Assembly: GCF_007004655.1 (NCBI RefSeq)
Contig: NZ_ML660087.1
Coordinates: 258,987 to 322,986, forward strand
Reading direction: 5' to 3'
DNA: 64,000 nucleotides
Source of the DNA: Exilibacterium tricleocarpae
GTDB taxonomy: Bacteria > Pseudomonadota > Gammaproteobacteria > Pseudomonadales > Cellvibrionaceae
Within the stretch, counting starts at the first letter, position 1. Each line of letters starts with the position of its first letter. The position numbers and the translations under genes were made by a program. Below are positions 55,496-64,000 of the stretch, in pieces. The notes beneath the pieces are model-generated. The model was not told the DNA's origin. It worked only from the letters and a program-made list of their open reading frames with translations, and did no database searches.

Positions 55496-56692
55496 GTGAC
55501 CGCCTATATACTGGATTGGTTGAGTCTGCTGGCCCGCTGGTTTCACGTGCTGGTCGGCATCGCCTGGATCGGCGGTTCGTTTTTGTACGTGTGGATGGAC
55601 AATCACCTGGAGCGGCCGCCGCAGTGGAAAGCGGACAAGGGCATCAAGGGCGATGTCTGGGCGATTCACGGCGGCGGTATTTACGAATTCCAGAAATACC
55701 AGGTGGCGCCGGCGCAGATGCCGGCGACCTTGCACTGGGTGAAGTGGGAGTCCTATTTCACCTGGTTGAGCGGCATGGCGTTGCTGGCGTTTATCTACTA
55801 CGGCCAGGCGCGCAGTTATATGATGATTGACGGCGGTCTGCTGTCGGAACCCTGGATGGCGGTGGTCGCCGGTCTCGGTTTTTTAGCGGGCGCCTCGGCC
55901 GGTTATGAAATCCTGATCCGCACGCCGTTGGTCAACAAAGGTCAGGTGTTTGCCGCGACCATGGTGATTTATCTGCTGGGGTTGAGCTACCTGGCGATGG
56001 CGTTGTTTGCGCCCCGCGCCGCTGTCATTCATCTCGGCGCCGCCATAGGTACACTGATGGTGGGCAATGTGTTTTTCGGGATTATTCCCTCACAGAAGCG
56101 TTTTATTGCCGCCATCGAAGCCGGTCAGCCGCCGGATGTGGCCGGCGCCGCGTTTGCCAAACTGCGCTCGACCCACAATAACTACCTGACCTTGCCGGTG
56201 TTGTTGTGTATGGTCGCCAACCACTATCCGATGTTGTACAGCCGCGAGTCTGGCTGGTTACTGATTGTGGTGGTCGCAGCCATCAGCGCTTATGCCCGCC
56301 ACTTTTTTAATCTGCGCCATCGGGGTATCTACAAACCGCATATCCTGGTGGTCGCCGCCGCGGCGCTGTTGCTGGTGGCGGTGTTGATTCGCCCGGAGAC
56401 AGCGCCCGCTCGCACCGGTGCGGAGGTGGTGGGTCAAGTTGCTGACGGTATGCCCCTGGTGCAAAAACATTGCACCGGTTGCCACCGCCGGCAGCCGACC
56501 CAGCCGGGGTTTGTGGCACCGCCGGCGGGCGTGTTATTGGAAAGTGAAGCCCAGGTGCTGGCGCTGGCGGCGAGGATAAAGCAGGTCAGTGTTGCCACCC
56601 ACTATATGCCGCTTGGTAATGTGACGCAGATGCAGGAGGTTGAGCGGCGCCAGTTGGGTGCCTGGCTGGACGCGCGGATTAGCGGGGAATGA
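55496..56692 (+). CDS. puuD: Urate hydroxylase PuuD (membrane, cytochrome c-fused)
   Basis: A 398-residue enzyme oxidising urate to 5-hydroxyisourate. An N-terminal membrane part of about eight helices (LLARWFHVLVGIAWIGGSFLYV, KWESYFTWLSGMALL) belongs to the DUF989/PuuD group. The C-terminal cytochrome c domain has the haem motif Cys326-Thr-Gly-Cys-His330 and Met ligand candidates in HYMPLGNVTQM. Electrons go to the respiratory chain rather than to O2. GTG start with GGGAGAGG. The 3' end overlaps the convergent phosphoribosyltransferase gene by 14 bases. Confidence 0.95.
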   Translation: MTAYILDWLSLLARWFHVLVGIAWIGGSFLYVWMDNHLERPPQWKADKGIKGDVWAIHGGGIYEFQKYQVAPAQMPATLHWVKWESYFTWLSGMALLAFIYYGQARSYMMIDGGLLSEPWMAVVAGLGFLAGASAGYEILIRTPLVNKGQVFAATMVIYLLGLSYLAMALFAPRAAVIHLGAAIGTLMVGNVFFGIIPSQKRFIAAIEAGQPPDVAGAAFAKLRSTHNNYLTLPVLLCMVANHYPMLYSRESGWLLIVVVAAISAYARHFFNLRHRGIYKPHILVVAAAALLLVAVLIRPETAPARTGAEVVGQVADGMPLVQKHCTGCHRRQPTQPGFVAPPAGVLLESEAQVLALAARIKQVSVATHYMPLGNVTQMQEVERRQLGAWLDARISGE

Positions 56693-57248
56693 GGTGGCCG
56701 ATGATAGCGTAGACCTCGGGCCGATGGGTGCTGATCTCTGCGGCGGTCAGTCCCTCCAGTGAGAACGGGAACTTGATCCACTTTTCCGTGGTGTTGATAT
56801 AGTAGTCGGGTATGCGGTCGGTTTTGTTGGAGTTGGGTTTGTACCAGGGTACCGCGACGCGGATATCTGCCGGCGCATTTTTGCGGGCCTTGGTTTTGAG
56901 TTCGTCGATAACGGCCTTGATGGTGAGGCCGGTATCGAAAACGTCGTCGACGATCAGCAGCGGGTCGTCGTAGTTGATGTTCTCCAGCAGGTAACTGAGG
57001 CCGTGGATATTGACCGTATTCGAGCGCTCGCCGACCCCTTTGTAGGACGAGGTCCTAATAGCGATATGGTCTGAGTGGCAACCGCCGTAATAATCGAGAA
57101 ATTCCTGCACGGCGATACCGGTGGGGGTGCCGCCGCGCCACAGGGCGATAATGACTTTGGGGCGAAAACCGCTGGCCAGTATCTGCGCCCCGAGTTTGAA
57201 GGAGTCCCGTTGCAGGTCGTCGGCGGAGAGGTATATTTTGTCGGTCAT
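56679..57248 (-). CDS. Purine phosphoribosyltransferase 1
   Basis: A 189-residue type I phosphoribosyltransferase of the COG2236 group. PRPP motif: LLIVDDVFDTGLTIKAV; PPi loop: IIALWRGGTPTGIAV; base/C-terminal region RVAVPWYKPNSNKTDRIPDYY. It would salvage hypoxanthine, guanine or xanthine with PRPP. The ATG at 57248 is preferred; a TTG four codons earlier is open. It is divergent from a paralogue 113 bases away and convergent, overlapping, with puuD. Confidence 0.85.
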   Translation of the reverse strand: MTDKIYLSADDLQRDSFKLGAQILASGFRPKVIIALWRGGTPTGIAVQEFLDYYGGCHSDHIAIRTSSYKGVGERSNTVNIHGLSYLLENINYDDPLLIVDDVFDTGLTIKAVIDELKTKARKNAPADIRVAVPWYKPNSNKTDRIPDYYINTTEKWIKFPFSLEGLTAAEISTHRPEVYAIIGHLIPR

Positions 57249-57360
57249 AGCGAAATTCAATGCTGTTTGGCGGGCGAGGTAATAGTATAACGGTGGTTTG
57301 ACCCTATTGCAGGTTCAAATATCACTTGGTCTTAAGATCGGTTACAAACGGATAGGCGTT

Positions 57361-57948
57361 ATGCAAAAACAGTTTATCAGTCCGGAGCAACTACTGCAGG
57401 TCTCTTTCCAGCTGGCGGTGAAGATTTACGAGAGCGGGTTTCGGCCGAACTTTATTGTCGGCCTGTGGCGTGGCGGCAGTCCGGTGGGTATTGTGGTGCA
57501 GGACTGCCTGGCGTATCTGGAGATAAAAACCGATCATATTTCCCTGCGCACCTCTTACCGTGGTATGGAGAGTTACGGGGACATGGTCGACAACAGGGAT
57601 CGCATTCGGGTGCATGGCACCCGCTACTTGTTCGATCGGCTCAATGCGGAGGATGCCCTGTTGATAGTGGACGATGTTTACAGCACGGGTTACAACATCG
57701 AGGCGGTGATTGAGCGGCTGCGGCGCAAAACCCGGCGCAATATGCCTGCCGATGTCCGTATTGCCGTACCTTGGTATAAGCCCACCCACAACCGCACCGG
57801 CCGGGTGCCGGATTTTTACCTGCACGAGACGGCTGATTGGCTGGTGTTACCCCATGAATTAAACGGGTTGACGGCAGAAGAGATAGCGTCGCACAAGCCG
57901 GAGGTGGCGCGCCTGGCGCAGGCAGCGCTGGGAAAGCGCCCGGAGTGA
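57361..57948 (+). CDS. Purine phosphoribosyltransferase 2
   Basis: A 195-residue paralogue of the preceding protein. Motifs: FIVGLWRGGSPVGIVV and LLIVDDVYSTGYNIEAV, in which the usual final Thr of the PRPP loop (TGxT) is Asn. The rest (RIAVPWYKPTHNRTGRVPDFYLHE) is nearly parallel. The start is ATG 57361; the frame is open upstream but without a signal for initiation. Different base preference from copy 1 is plausible. Confidence 0.85.
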   Translation: MQKQFISPEQLLQVSFQLAVKIYESGFRPNFIVGLWRGGSPVGIVVQDCLAYLEIKTDHISLRTSYRGMESYGDMVDNRDRIRVHGTRYLFDRLNAEDALLIVDDVYSTGYNIEAVIERLRRKTRRNMPADVRIAVPWYKPTHNRTGRVPDFYLHETADWLVLPHELNGLTAEEIASHKPEVARLAQAALGKRPE

Positions 57949-58225
57949 GTGGTACTTCTCAAGCCGGCTCGATGCAGGGTCTAATCATGACCCGCTACGG
58001 GTTAGATGGGCGCGGTGTGGGACCTACCCCAAATATTTTTAATCAAGTTCGTCTTCATTCATCATCTCAATCTACCTTCTCAAAATTGAGACCTTGCAAT
58101 CCGTTTTTTTCTATCGCAGTTTTAAAGCTATCTGTACAGTAGAGACTTACACCACGATCAATCTCAAGGGTAGTTGGACAATTACTCTCGAAATGGTTTC
58201 AGAATTAACGTGCTACACAAGTCAG

Positions 58226-59140
58226 CTAATCAGTGATTAACGGTGAGTGATGACTATACCAATGATCGGCAATATCAATCCGCCGGCACAACCAAACAGC
58301 GTCGAAACCCAGCACATAATCCAAAAAGCGCCGCAGCGCCATGGTTCGGCCCGGTCGCCCCGCCAGGCGGCAGTGCAGCCCCACACTCAGCATCTTTGGC
58401 GCCGTGGCCCCCTCTTCGTACAGATAATCAAAACTGTCTTTCAAATACGTAAAAAACTGGTCGCCGCTTTTAAACCCCTGGGCTGTGGCAAAGCGCATAT
58501 CATTGCAATCTAACGTATAGGGGATAATCAACAGCGGTTCGGCAAAGTCCGTACACCAGTAGGGCAGGTCGTCGGCGTAGGAATCGGCGTGGTATTTAAA
58601 CCCGCCGTATTGCGCCACCAGCTTGCGGGTGTGGGGACTGTCGCGTCCGGTATACCAGCCCAGCGGCCGCGCGCCGCACACCCGCGTGTGCAAGGCCACG
58701 GCCCGGGCCATATGGTCGCTTTCCTCCGCTTCGGAAATGTCCTGGTAGTGAATCCATTTCAAACCGTGGCAGGCGATCTCCCAGTTGGCGGCGCGCATGG
58801 CTGCCACCGCCGCCGGGTGTCGCTCCAGTGCAGTGGCCACCCCGTAGACAGTGACCGGAACCTGCCGTTCAGTAAACAGCCGGTGCAGGCGCCAGAAACC
58901 GGCGCGGCTGCCGTATTCGTACAGGGATTCCATGCTCATATGCCGCTGCCCCGGGTAGGCCCGGGCGCCGACGATCTCAGATAAAAAAGCCTCCGAGGCC
59001 GGGTCGCCGTGCAGGATACAGCTTTCCCCGCCCTCCTCGTAGTTGATTACAAACTGCAGTGCCAGGCGCGCGCCGCCGGGCCAGCGCGGGTGCGGGGGGT
59101 GCTCGCCGTAACCGACCAGATCGCGGGGGTAGTGAGTCAC
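58226..59140 (-). CDS. puuE: Allantoinase PuuE
   Basis: A 304-residue polysaccharide-deacetylase-fold allantoinase that opens allantoin to allantoate, metal-independently in PuuE proteins. Typical sequence: PRDLVGYGEHPPHPRWPGGARLALQFVINYEEGGESCILHGDPASEAFLSE, WEIACHGLKWIHYQ and GWYTGRDSPHTRKLV. It overlaps the nucleoside hydrolase gene by 4 bp and is transcribed from it. Length is normal. No allantoate amidohydrolase is in the window. Confidence 0.95.
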   Translation of the reverse strand: MTHYPRDLVGYGEHPPHPRWPGGARLALQFVINYEEGGESCILHGDPASEAFLSEIVGARAYPGQRHMSMESLYEYGSRAGFWRLHRLFTERQVPVTVYGVATALERHPAAVAAMRAANWEIACHGLKWIHYQDISEAEESDHMARAVALHTRVCGARPLGWYTGRDSPHTRKLVAQYGGFKYHADSYADDLPYWCTDFAEPLLIIPYTLDCNDMRFATAQGFKSGDQFFTYLKDSFDYLYEEGATAPKMLSVGLHCRLAGRPGRTMALRRFLDYVLGFDAVWLCRRIDIADHWYSHHSPLITD

Positions 59141-60279
59141 GGGGAGGCCGGCGCCGTGACGATATCGGTAAACAGTTGCAGCGCGGTGTTGCGGTCAGTG
59201 CGCATACAGACCTTGATCGGCGGACCGGTTTTTGCGCGCCGGGTAATACCGGAGCGACCCGCATCGAGATGTTGTCGCGATTTGCCGTCCCAGCGGGTTT
59301 TGGGCATCGACAGATCGGATGTCTTTAAGTGCGCCGGTTTGTCGGTCGGGACATAACTGACCGTCACCGGCGTAACCTCCGGCCCGCAAAGGTCCGGTTT
59401 TACCGTAATCAGTGTGGCCAGCACATCCCAGAAGTAGTACTCGTTGGAGGCGATAAATTCGCGGTTCTCGATAAACACCCGATTGAAAAAATCGGCCGCG
59501 GGGTTGTTGACCCGGGCGCTAAACGCCTCGACATAGTCGCTGGTGACGCGCACGTGATTGGTGACATCGAGGCCCACCAGCTCGATATTGAGTCCGCTGC
59601 GCAATACTTTATCGGCCGCTAGCGGATCGATGAAAATATTCCACTCGGCTGAGGTATTGGGGTGATCGCCGGTAAAGCCCGGCACGATAATATTGCCTTT
59701 GGTGTCGAAGGCGCCGCCCATGATCACCACCCGGCCGACTTTAGCGCGATCTTCCGGATAGCGCTCCAGCCACTGGGCGATATTGGTGAGGGGGCCGACG
59801 GGTATCAGGGTGACCGGCTCCTTGGCCGCCGCCAGCACCCGGTGAATGGTTTCCACCGCGTGTTCGCCGCGGGGCCGGCGTTTGCTTTTCGGCACCGCGA
59901 CGCCGGACAGGGTATCGGCCTGCTCTTGCCAGGGCAGGGGGAACACAAAATAGCCGTCCAGCGGATACTCGTCGCCACAACTTACCGCGACGGTCTCGGG
60001 TGCTCCGCCCAAGTCCAGCAGCGACAGCACATTTTGGATGCCCTCTTTGCAGTGGGTTTCGCCGCTGGCGGAAATAGTGACGGCCCGCAAATCCACGGCG
60101 GGATGCTTGGCGAGAAAGATCAGCGCCGACCAGTCGTCGATAGCCATATCGGTATCGTAGATAACCGGTTGCGCACCGCGCGCTGCGGTGCTGAACAAAA
60201 CAGTGGTGCTGAGAAGGAAAAAGGCGAGATAGATATGCACGTTGACGGAAGCTGGCGACATAATAAGAAACCTGACCAT
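59137..60279 (-). CDS. Exported nucleoside hydrolase
   Basis: A 380-residue inosine-uridine-type nucleoside hydrolase. The Ca2+ site is DTDMAIDDWSALIFL (Asp-x-Asp-x-x-x-Asp-Asp), and IPVGPLTNIAQWLERYPE, VVIMGGAF and SAEWNIFIDPLAA follow the family. An N-terminal signal peptide (about 14-35) sends it to the periplasm, longer than cytosolic homologues. It releases bases from nucleosides taken up by the TonB receptor. Start ATG 60279, or 60261. Confidence 0.85.
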   Translation of the reverse strand: MVRFLIMSPASVNVHIYLAFFLLSTTVLFSTAARGAQPVIYDTDMAIDDWSALIFLAKHPAVDLRAVTISASGETHCKEGIQNVLSLLDLGGAPETVAVSCGDEYPLDGYFVFPLPWQEQADTLSGVAVPKSKRRPRGEHAVETIHRVLAAAKEPVTLIPVGPLTNIAQWLERYPEDRAKVGRVVIMGGAFDTKGNIIVPGFTGDHPNTSAEWNIFIDPLAADKVLRSGLNIELVGLDVTNHVRVTSDYVEAFSARVNNPAADFFNRVFIENREFIASNEYYFWDVLATLITVKPDLCGPEVTPVTVSYVPTDKPAHLKTSDLSMPKTRWDGKSRQHLDAGRSGITRRAKTGPPIKVCMRTDRNTALQLFTDIVTAPASP

Positions 60280-61213
60280 CCGGATGATTATTGGGGTTCG
60301 AGGTCTCGACTATAAGTCGCAATGACACAAGCCTCAAGTCTGCGGATGCAAAATCGCCAGCCGGGTCTATAGTGTAGGCAGCGGCAGTTCTACCTCAGGT
60401 GTCCTTAGCTACAATCGTTAAGGACAGAGTGAAATGGCTTTTCCTTAAGCAAAAATGTGCCAACTGATCGGTGTGCCGCTGGGTGGGGCTTTCAGAAACA
60501 CGCCGTGAACCCATCCCTGGGGTCTTCCCGACAGCATCCCTGCTGTCGAGAGTTTCTGAAAGCCCCACCCAGCGGCACACCTACCGCCGGTATTTTGATC
60601 GAGATCGATTAAAAGACAGCGTAAGTGCAAATCCGCTTAAGGAAGCACCACTCGGGGCTGAGTGGAAATCGACAACAGCCTATGTCTGCTCAATTGGCTG
60701 CAGTAAATGCTCGAAGCGACTGTCACGGGGGTATAAACCGATAACAGCGTTCGACGACAGATTGCGGCGACCCGCGTTGCACCGGCGAGTGATTTGGCCT
60801 CGATACTTTGCACTTAAATTGCGCATTTGTCGTCTCGATGCACTGCGACCAGTCGAACGCTGATCGCGGCGCCGTCATGACGGCGATGGTAAAGGCAAGT
60901 GGCGCCGCTAATTGCCTGATTTTACAGATGTTTTATTTTATTGACCATATGGACAAGAATTGGCATTATTGCTGCTGACGTTTTGGCATCTCTGCGTGTG
61001 TTCCGGCACGGGCATAACGTGCATAAAAAGGCGGGACAGGGCAGAAGATAATAACTCTAATCAATGACAAGACGTTCAGCTCGTAGTTTACGAGCAGCAC
61101 AATCCTGTGAGGCGTGATTTCCCCGCGTGCTGTTCAGACTTCGTCTATGGCTGCCGACTGCTTCTACAACTTGTCATTTTGTTCGAAATCCTAATAAGTA
61201 GACAGAGGTAATC
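60280..61213. other. Divergent promoter region with element E
   Basis: About 930 bases without a gene. Element E occupies 60431-60650; a small hairpin GTCCTTA (60401-60407) / TAAGGAC (60419-60425) precedes it. The rest (60650-61213) holds the TonB receptor promoter; AGAGGT lies before its ATG. I saw no further gene. Confidence 0.6.
60431..60650. repeat. Palindromic element, copy E (complete)
   Basis: Outer arms TTCCTTAAGC (60441-60450) / 60635-60644. A perfect 30-bp stem 60470-60499 (starting GGTGTGCCGCTGGG) / 60552-60581 surrounds a 52-base loop with CGACAGCA-TCCC-TGCTGTCG. Same orientation as B and F. Confidence 0.85.
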
Positions 61214-63508
61214 ATGCGGACTCCTATCATGCAGACCTTAAGTGTTCAGACCTCAATCGGGCAGGCTTCAACCGCAAAGCCCTGTGGCCCCACGCGATTT
61301 AAGCAACACCTGTTGTTCCGGAGCCTGCTGCTGGCGTCGGCGCTGAGTGTCTGCACTGGCGCCGATGCTCAGAAAACCCTGGAAGAGATAGTGGTAACCG
61401 CGCAAAAGCGCGTGCAGTCCCTGCAGGATGTGCCCGCTGCCGTCTCGGCGATTGCGGGCGAGTCGGTGCGGGATTTTCTCGGCGCGGGGGAGAATATTCG
61501 CGCCCTGGCCGGGCGGGTGCCCAGTTTGCAGGTGGAGTCATCCAACGGGCGCCAGTCGCCGCGATTTTATATCCGCGGCCTGGGCAATTACGACTTCGAT
61601 GTCAATGCCACCCAACCGGTATCGCTGATCCTGGACGAGGTGGCACTGGAGAACTCCGTGCTGAAGAGCTTACCCCTGTTTGATGTCGAACGGGTTGAAG
61701 TATTGAAAGGGCCGCAGGGAACCCTGTTCGGGCGCAGCACCACCGCCGGCGTGGTAAAAATCGATACGGTGAAGCCCCGCTACGAGACCGACGGTTACGT
61801 CAAAGCCGGTTACGGCAGTCGCGGCACCATCAGCACCGAGGGGGCCGTGGGTGGCGGCATTGGCCGGGATGTGGCCGCGCGGCTGTCGCTCAAATACCTG
61901 GACCGGGACGCGTGGATCGACAACACGGTCAACGGTGGCGGCGATGACTTCGGCGGTTTTGATGAACTCAGTTATCGCTTGCAGTTTTTGTGGACACCGA
62001 ACGATGCGGCGACGGTGTTGTTTAAACTCCACGGCTTTCACCAGGACGGCGACCACCCGCAGATTTTTTACGCCAACGGTTTTACGCCGGGGCGCGAGGG
62101 GTTGCGACCGGGCTTTGATGAAGAGGTGGTGTCCCAGGACGGTGTCTCGGGTTTCGATCTCGACCATATCGGCGGCAGCGCCAAGGTCGAATACGAGTTT
62201 GACGCCGTGAAATTTACCTCCATCTCCGCCTATGATACGGTCGAGAGTTTCAGCCGCACAGACCTCGACGGCGGTCTGGTGGGCGGTCCGGAGGTGATCG
62301 GCGAACTGGGACGCCAGGCCTTCTTTAACGCCTCTTCCGGCGACGGTCTGTCCGATCACTTTCAATTTACCCAGGAGTTTCGCCTGTCCGGCGAGCAGCA
62401 GAATCTGTTCTACCAGGTGGGTTTGTTTTACCTGGCCGAGGATATCACCGTCGACAGCAACGATTTTGCCACACCTTCGGGGGTGTCAACGGCGTTGACC
62501 CAGGCCGAGCAGGAAACCACATCAGCGGCGGTGTTCGGCCAGGTGGAGTATGCGCTAAACGACGATCTGTCGGTAACCGGTGGCCTGCGTTTTACCCGCG
62601 ATGACAAAGAACTCGAAGTGATTCCCGGCCCGGGCGCCACGGTGCCGGCGGCCAGTATCGACGCCGATGACGACTACGTCAGTTGGGAGTTGGCGCTCAA
62701 CTACGACTACAGTGACAACGTCAGTCTCTACAGCCGTCTCGGCACTGCCTCGCGGGGCCCGGTCACCCTCGGCCGCTTTGGTTTTACCAGCCAGGCGGAC
62801 ACCGAAACCATCACCTCGTTCGAAGTGGGTTTTAAAAGCAGCCTGTTTGACGGCCGCGCCCGTTGGAACGCCACAATTTACGCCTATGAGATCGACGACC
62901 AGCAATTGACGGCCACCGGCGGCACCGGCAACACCAACGAACTGCTCAACGCCGATAAGACCGAGGGTTCGGGTTTTGAAACCGACTTCGAAGCGCTGAT
63001 TACCGAGCACCTGCGGGTGGCTTTCAACCTGAGTTACAACGATACCGAAATCAAGGACTCGAACCTGAATGTGGAGCTGTGTTCCTCCACGCCCCTGTGC
63101 ACCCCGAAAGACCCGATTGTCGATACGTTTGACGGCCGGTTCGGCACCGTCAACCTGGTTTCCGTCGACGGCAATCCGTTGCCGCGGGCGCCCGAGTGGC
63201 TATACAATATTTCCGCCCACTACGACTATCCGCTGGCGACCGGTACCCTCTATGCATCCACCGACTGGAACTACCGCAGCGAGTCCAATATTTTTCTCTA
63301 CGAATCGGTTGAGTTTGTCGCCGAGGAGCGCTGGATCGGCGGTTTGCGCGTGGGTTACAAAAATGTCGACGACAATCTCGATATCGCCCTGGTGGGCCGC
63401 AATATTACCGATGAAATCGTTGCCGACGGCGCCATTGATTTTCTCAATATGACGGCTTTTGTTAACGAACCGCGGTTTTGGGGAGTCGAGGCGATTTATA
63501 GTTTTTAG
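61214..63508 (+). CDS. TonB-dependent receptor in the purine locus
   Basis: A 764-residue outer-membrane receptor. A signal segment ends near Ala-Asp-Ala-Gln; then a TonB-box-like LEEIVVTAQKRVQSLQDVP, a plug domain (FDVERVEVLKGPQGTLFGRSTTAGVVKIDTVKP) and a long barrel ending in aromatic residues (VEAIYSF), as outer-membrane proteins do. Placed between nucleoside hydrolase and adenosine deaminase, it probably imports nucleosides or nucleotide derivatives. AGAGGT before the ATG. Confidence 0.9.
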   Translation: MRTPIMQTLSVQTSIGQASTAKPCGPTRFKQHLLFRSLLLASALSVCTGADAQKTLEEIVVTAQKRVQSLQDVPAAVSAIAGESVRDFLGAGENIRALAGRVPSLQVESSNGRQSPRFYIRGLGNYDFDVNATQPVSLILDEVALENSVLKSLPLFDVERVEVLKGPQGTLFGRSTTAGVVKIDTVKPRYETDGYVKAGYGSRGTISTEGAVGGGIGRDVAARLSLKYLDRDAWIDNTVNGGGDDFGGFDELSYRLQFLWTPNDAATVLFKLHGFHQDGDHPQIFYANGFTPGREGLRPGFDEEVVSQDGVSGFDLDHIGGSAKVEYEFDAVKFTSISAYDTVESFSRTDLDGGLVGGPEVIGELGRQAFFNASSGDGLSDHFQFTQEFRLSGEQQNLFYQVGLFYLAEDITVDSNDFATPSGVSTALTQAEQETTSAAVFGQVEYALNDDLSVTGGLRFTRDDKELEVIPGPGATVPAASIDADDDYVSWELALNYDYSDNVSLYSRLGTASRGPVTLGRFGFTSQADTETITSFEVGFKSSLFDGRARWNATIYAYEIDDQQLTATGGTGNTNELLNADKTEGSGFETDFEALITEHLRVAFNLSYNDTEIKDSNLNVELCSSTPLCTPKDPIVDTFDGRFGTVNLVSVDGNPLPRAPEWLYNISAHYDYPLATGTLYASTDWNYRSESNIFLYESVEFVAEERWIGGLRVGYKNVDDNLDIALVGRNITDEIVADGAIDFLNMTAFVNEPRFWGVEAIYSF

Positions 63509-63551
63509 CTTACAGCTTACAGCTTACAGCTTACAGCTTACAGCTTACAGC
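63509..63551. repeat. Heptanucleotide tandem repeat after the TonB gene
   Basis: GCTTACA is repeated about six times without interruption, starting directly after the stop codon of the TonB receptor. Function unknown; it could vary in copy number. A short GC-rich palindromic stretch (GCCGCGC...GCGCGG) follows and might act with it as a transcript end. Confidence 0.85.
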
Positions 63552-63594
63552 CGCGCTTTACGCTGCGCGGTTGTCAGCTGTTAATTTATATTAG

Positions 63595-64000
<406 letters not shown>

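Noticed and set aside
60395-60580. Short frames with the shared phrase VSESPTQRHT across repeat copies
   Set aside because: They are translations of the palindromic stem in several frames, not conserved proteins.

Overview
The window reads as chromosomal DNA of a GC-rich (by eye high-50s percent GC), Gram-negative, probably marine gammaproteobacterium. The support is two TonB-dependent receptors, periplasmic and lipoprotein signals, a PEP-CTERM-like protein, Pseudomonas/Klebsiella-type purine genes and many dispersed palindromic repeats. The taxon is inference; there is no rRNA or other phylogenetic marker. I see no tRNA, rRNA, CRISPR array or intact insertion sequence. || 357-16098 is one co-directional block of eleven genes with short gaps or 4-bp overlaps. 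In order it encodes a PEP-CTERM-like surface protein, a PKD/FlgD-Ig secreted protein, a small exported protein, a 1338-residue RHS protein, a small glycine-repeat membrane protein, two paralogous multi-pass proteins with glutamine-amidotransferase-like periplasmic domains, a TlpA-like thioredoxin lipoprotein, a membrane-anchored CcmH/PCYCGC-like Cys-cluster protein, a TolB-like propeller and a second FlgD-Ig protein. The RHS protein carries, where toxin tips normally sit, a 182-residue tail with 36 cysteines, 31 of them spaced exactly five residues apart. With two predicted periplasmic thiol proteins in the same block, this is the best candidate for an undescribed system: an exported Cys-ladder RHS protein with its own redox and envelope machinery. 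|| 16099-24227 is an accessory region, partly AT-rich. It holds a lone three-repeat secreted protein, a gene remnant, a propeller gene whose 3' end runs into a repeat, isocitrate dehydrogenase, and nested inverted repeats. A 2.8-kb AT-rich segment is bracketed by perfect 21-bp inverted repeats. 24228-33783 has a secreted beta-helix protein, an AhpD-like protein, a cupin, two MaoC-like proteins, a ThDP enzyme, an AGCS symporter and an amidohydrolase. || 33859-44855 is a catabolic locus: an IclR regulator divergent from TonB receptor > MFS > amidohydrolase > acyl-CoA ligase > FAD oxidase > alpha/beta hydrolase, plus a two-domain VOC protein. Its substrate is unknown. || 45092-64000 is purine salvage and catabolism: a RutR-like regulator, an AzgA-type permease, xdhABC, uraD, uraH, guaD, puuD, two phosphoribosyltransferases, puuE, an exported nucleoside hydrolase, a TonB receptor and the start of an adenosine deaminase gene. 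Together they take nucleosides to bases, xanthine, urate, hydroxyisourate, OHCU, allantoin and allantoate. || Six copies of a nested palindromic element are scattered between genes. Five have a perfect 30-bp stem whose sequence differs between copies but is always self-complementary, with a second covarying hairpin in the loop.
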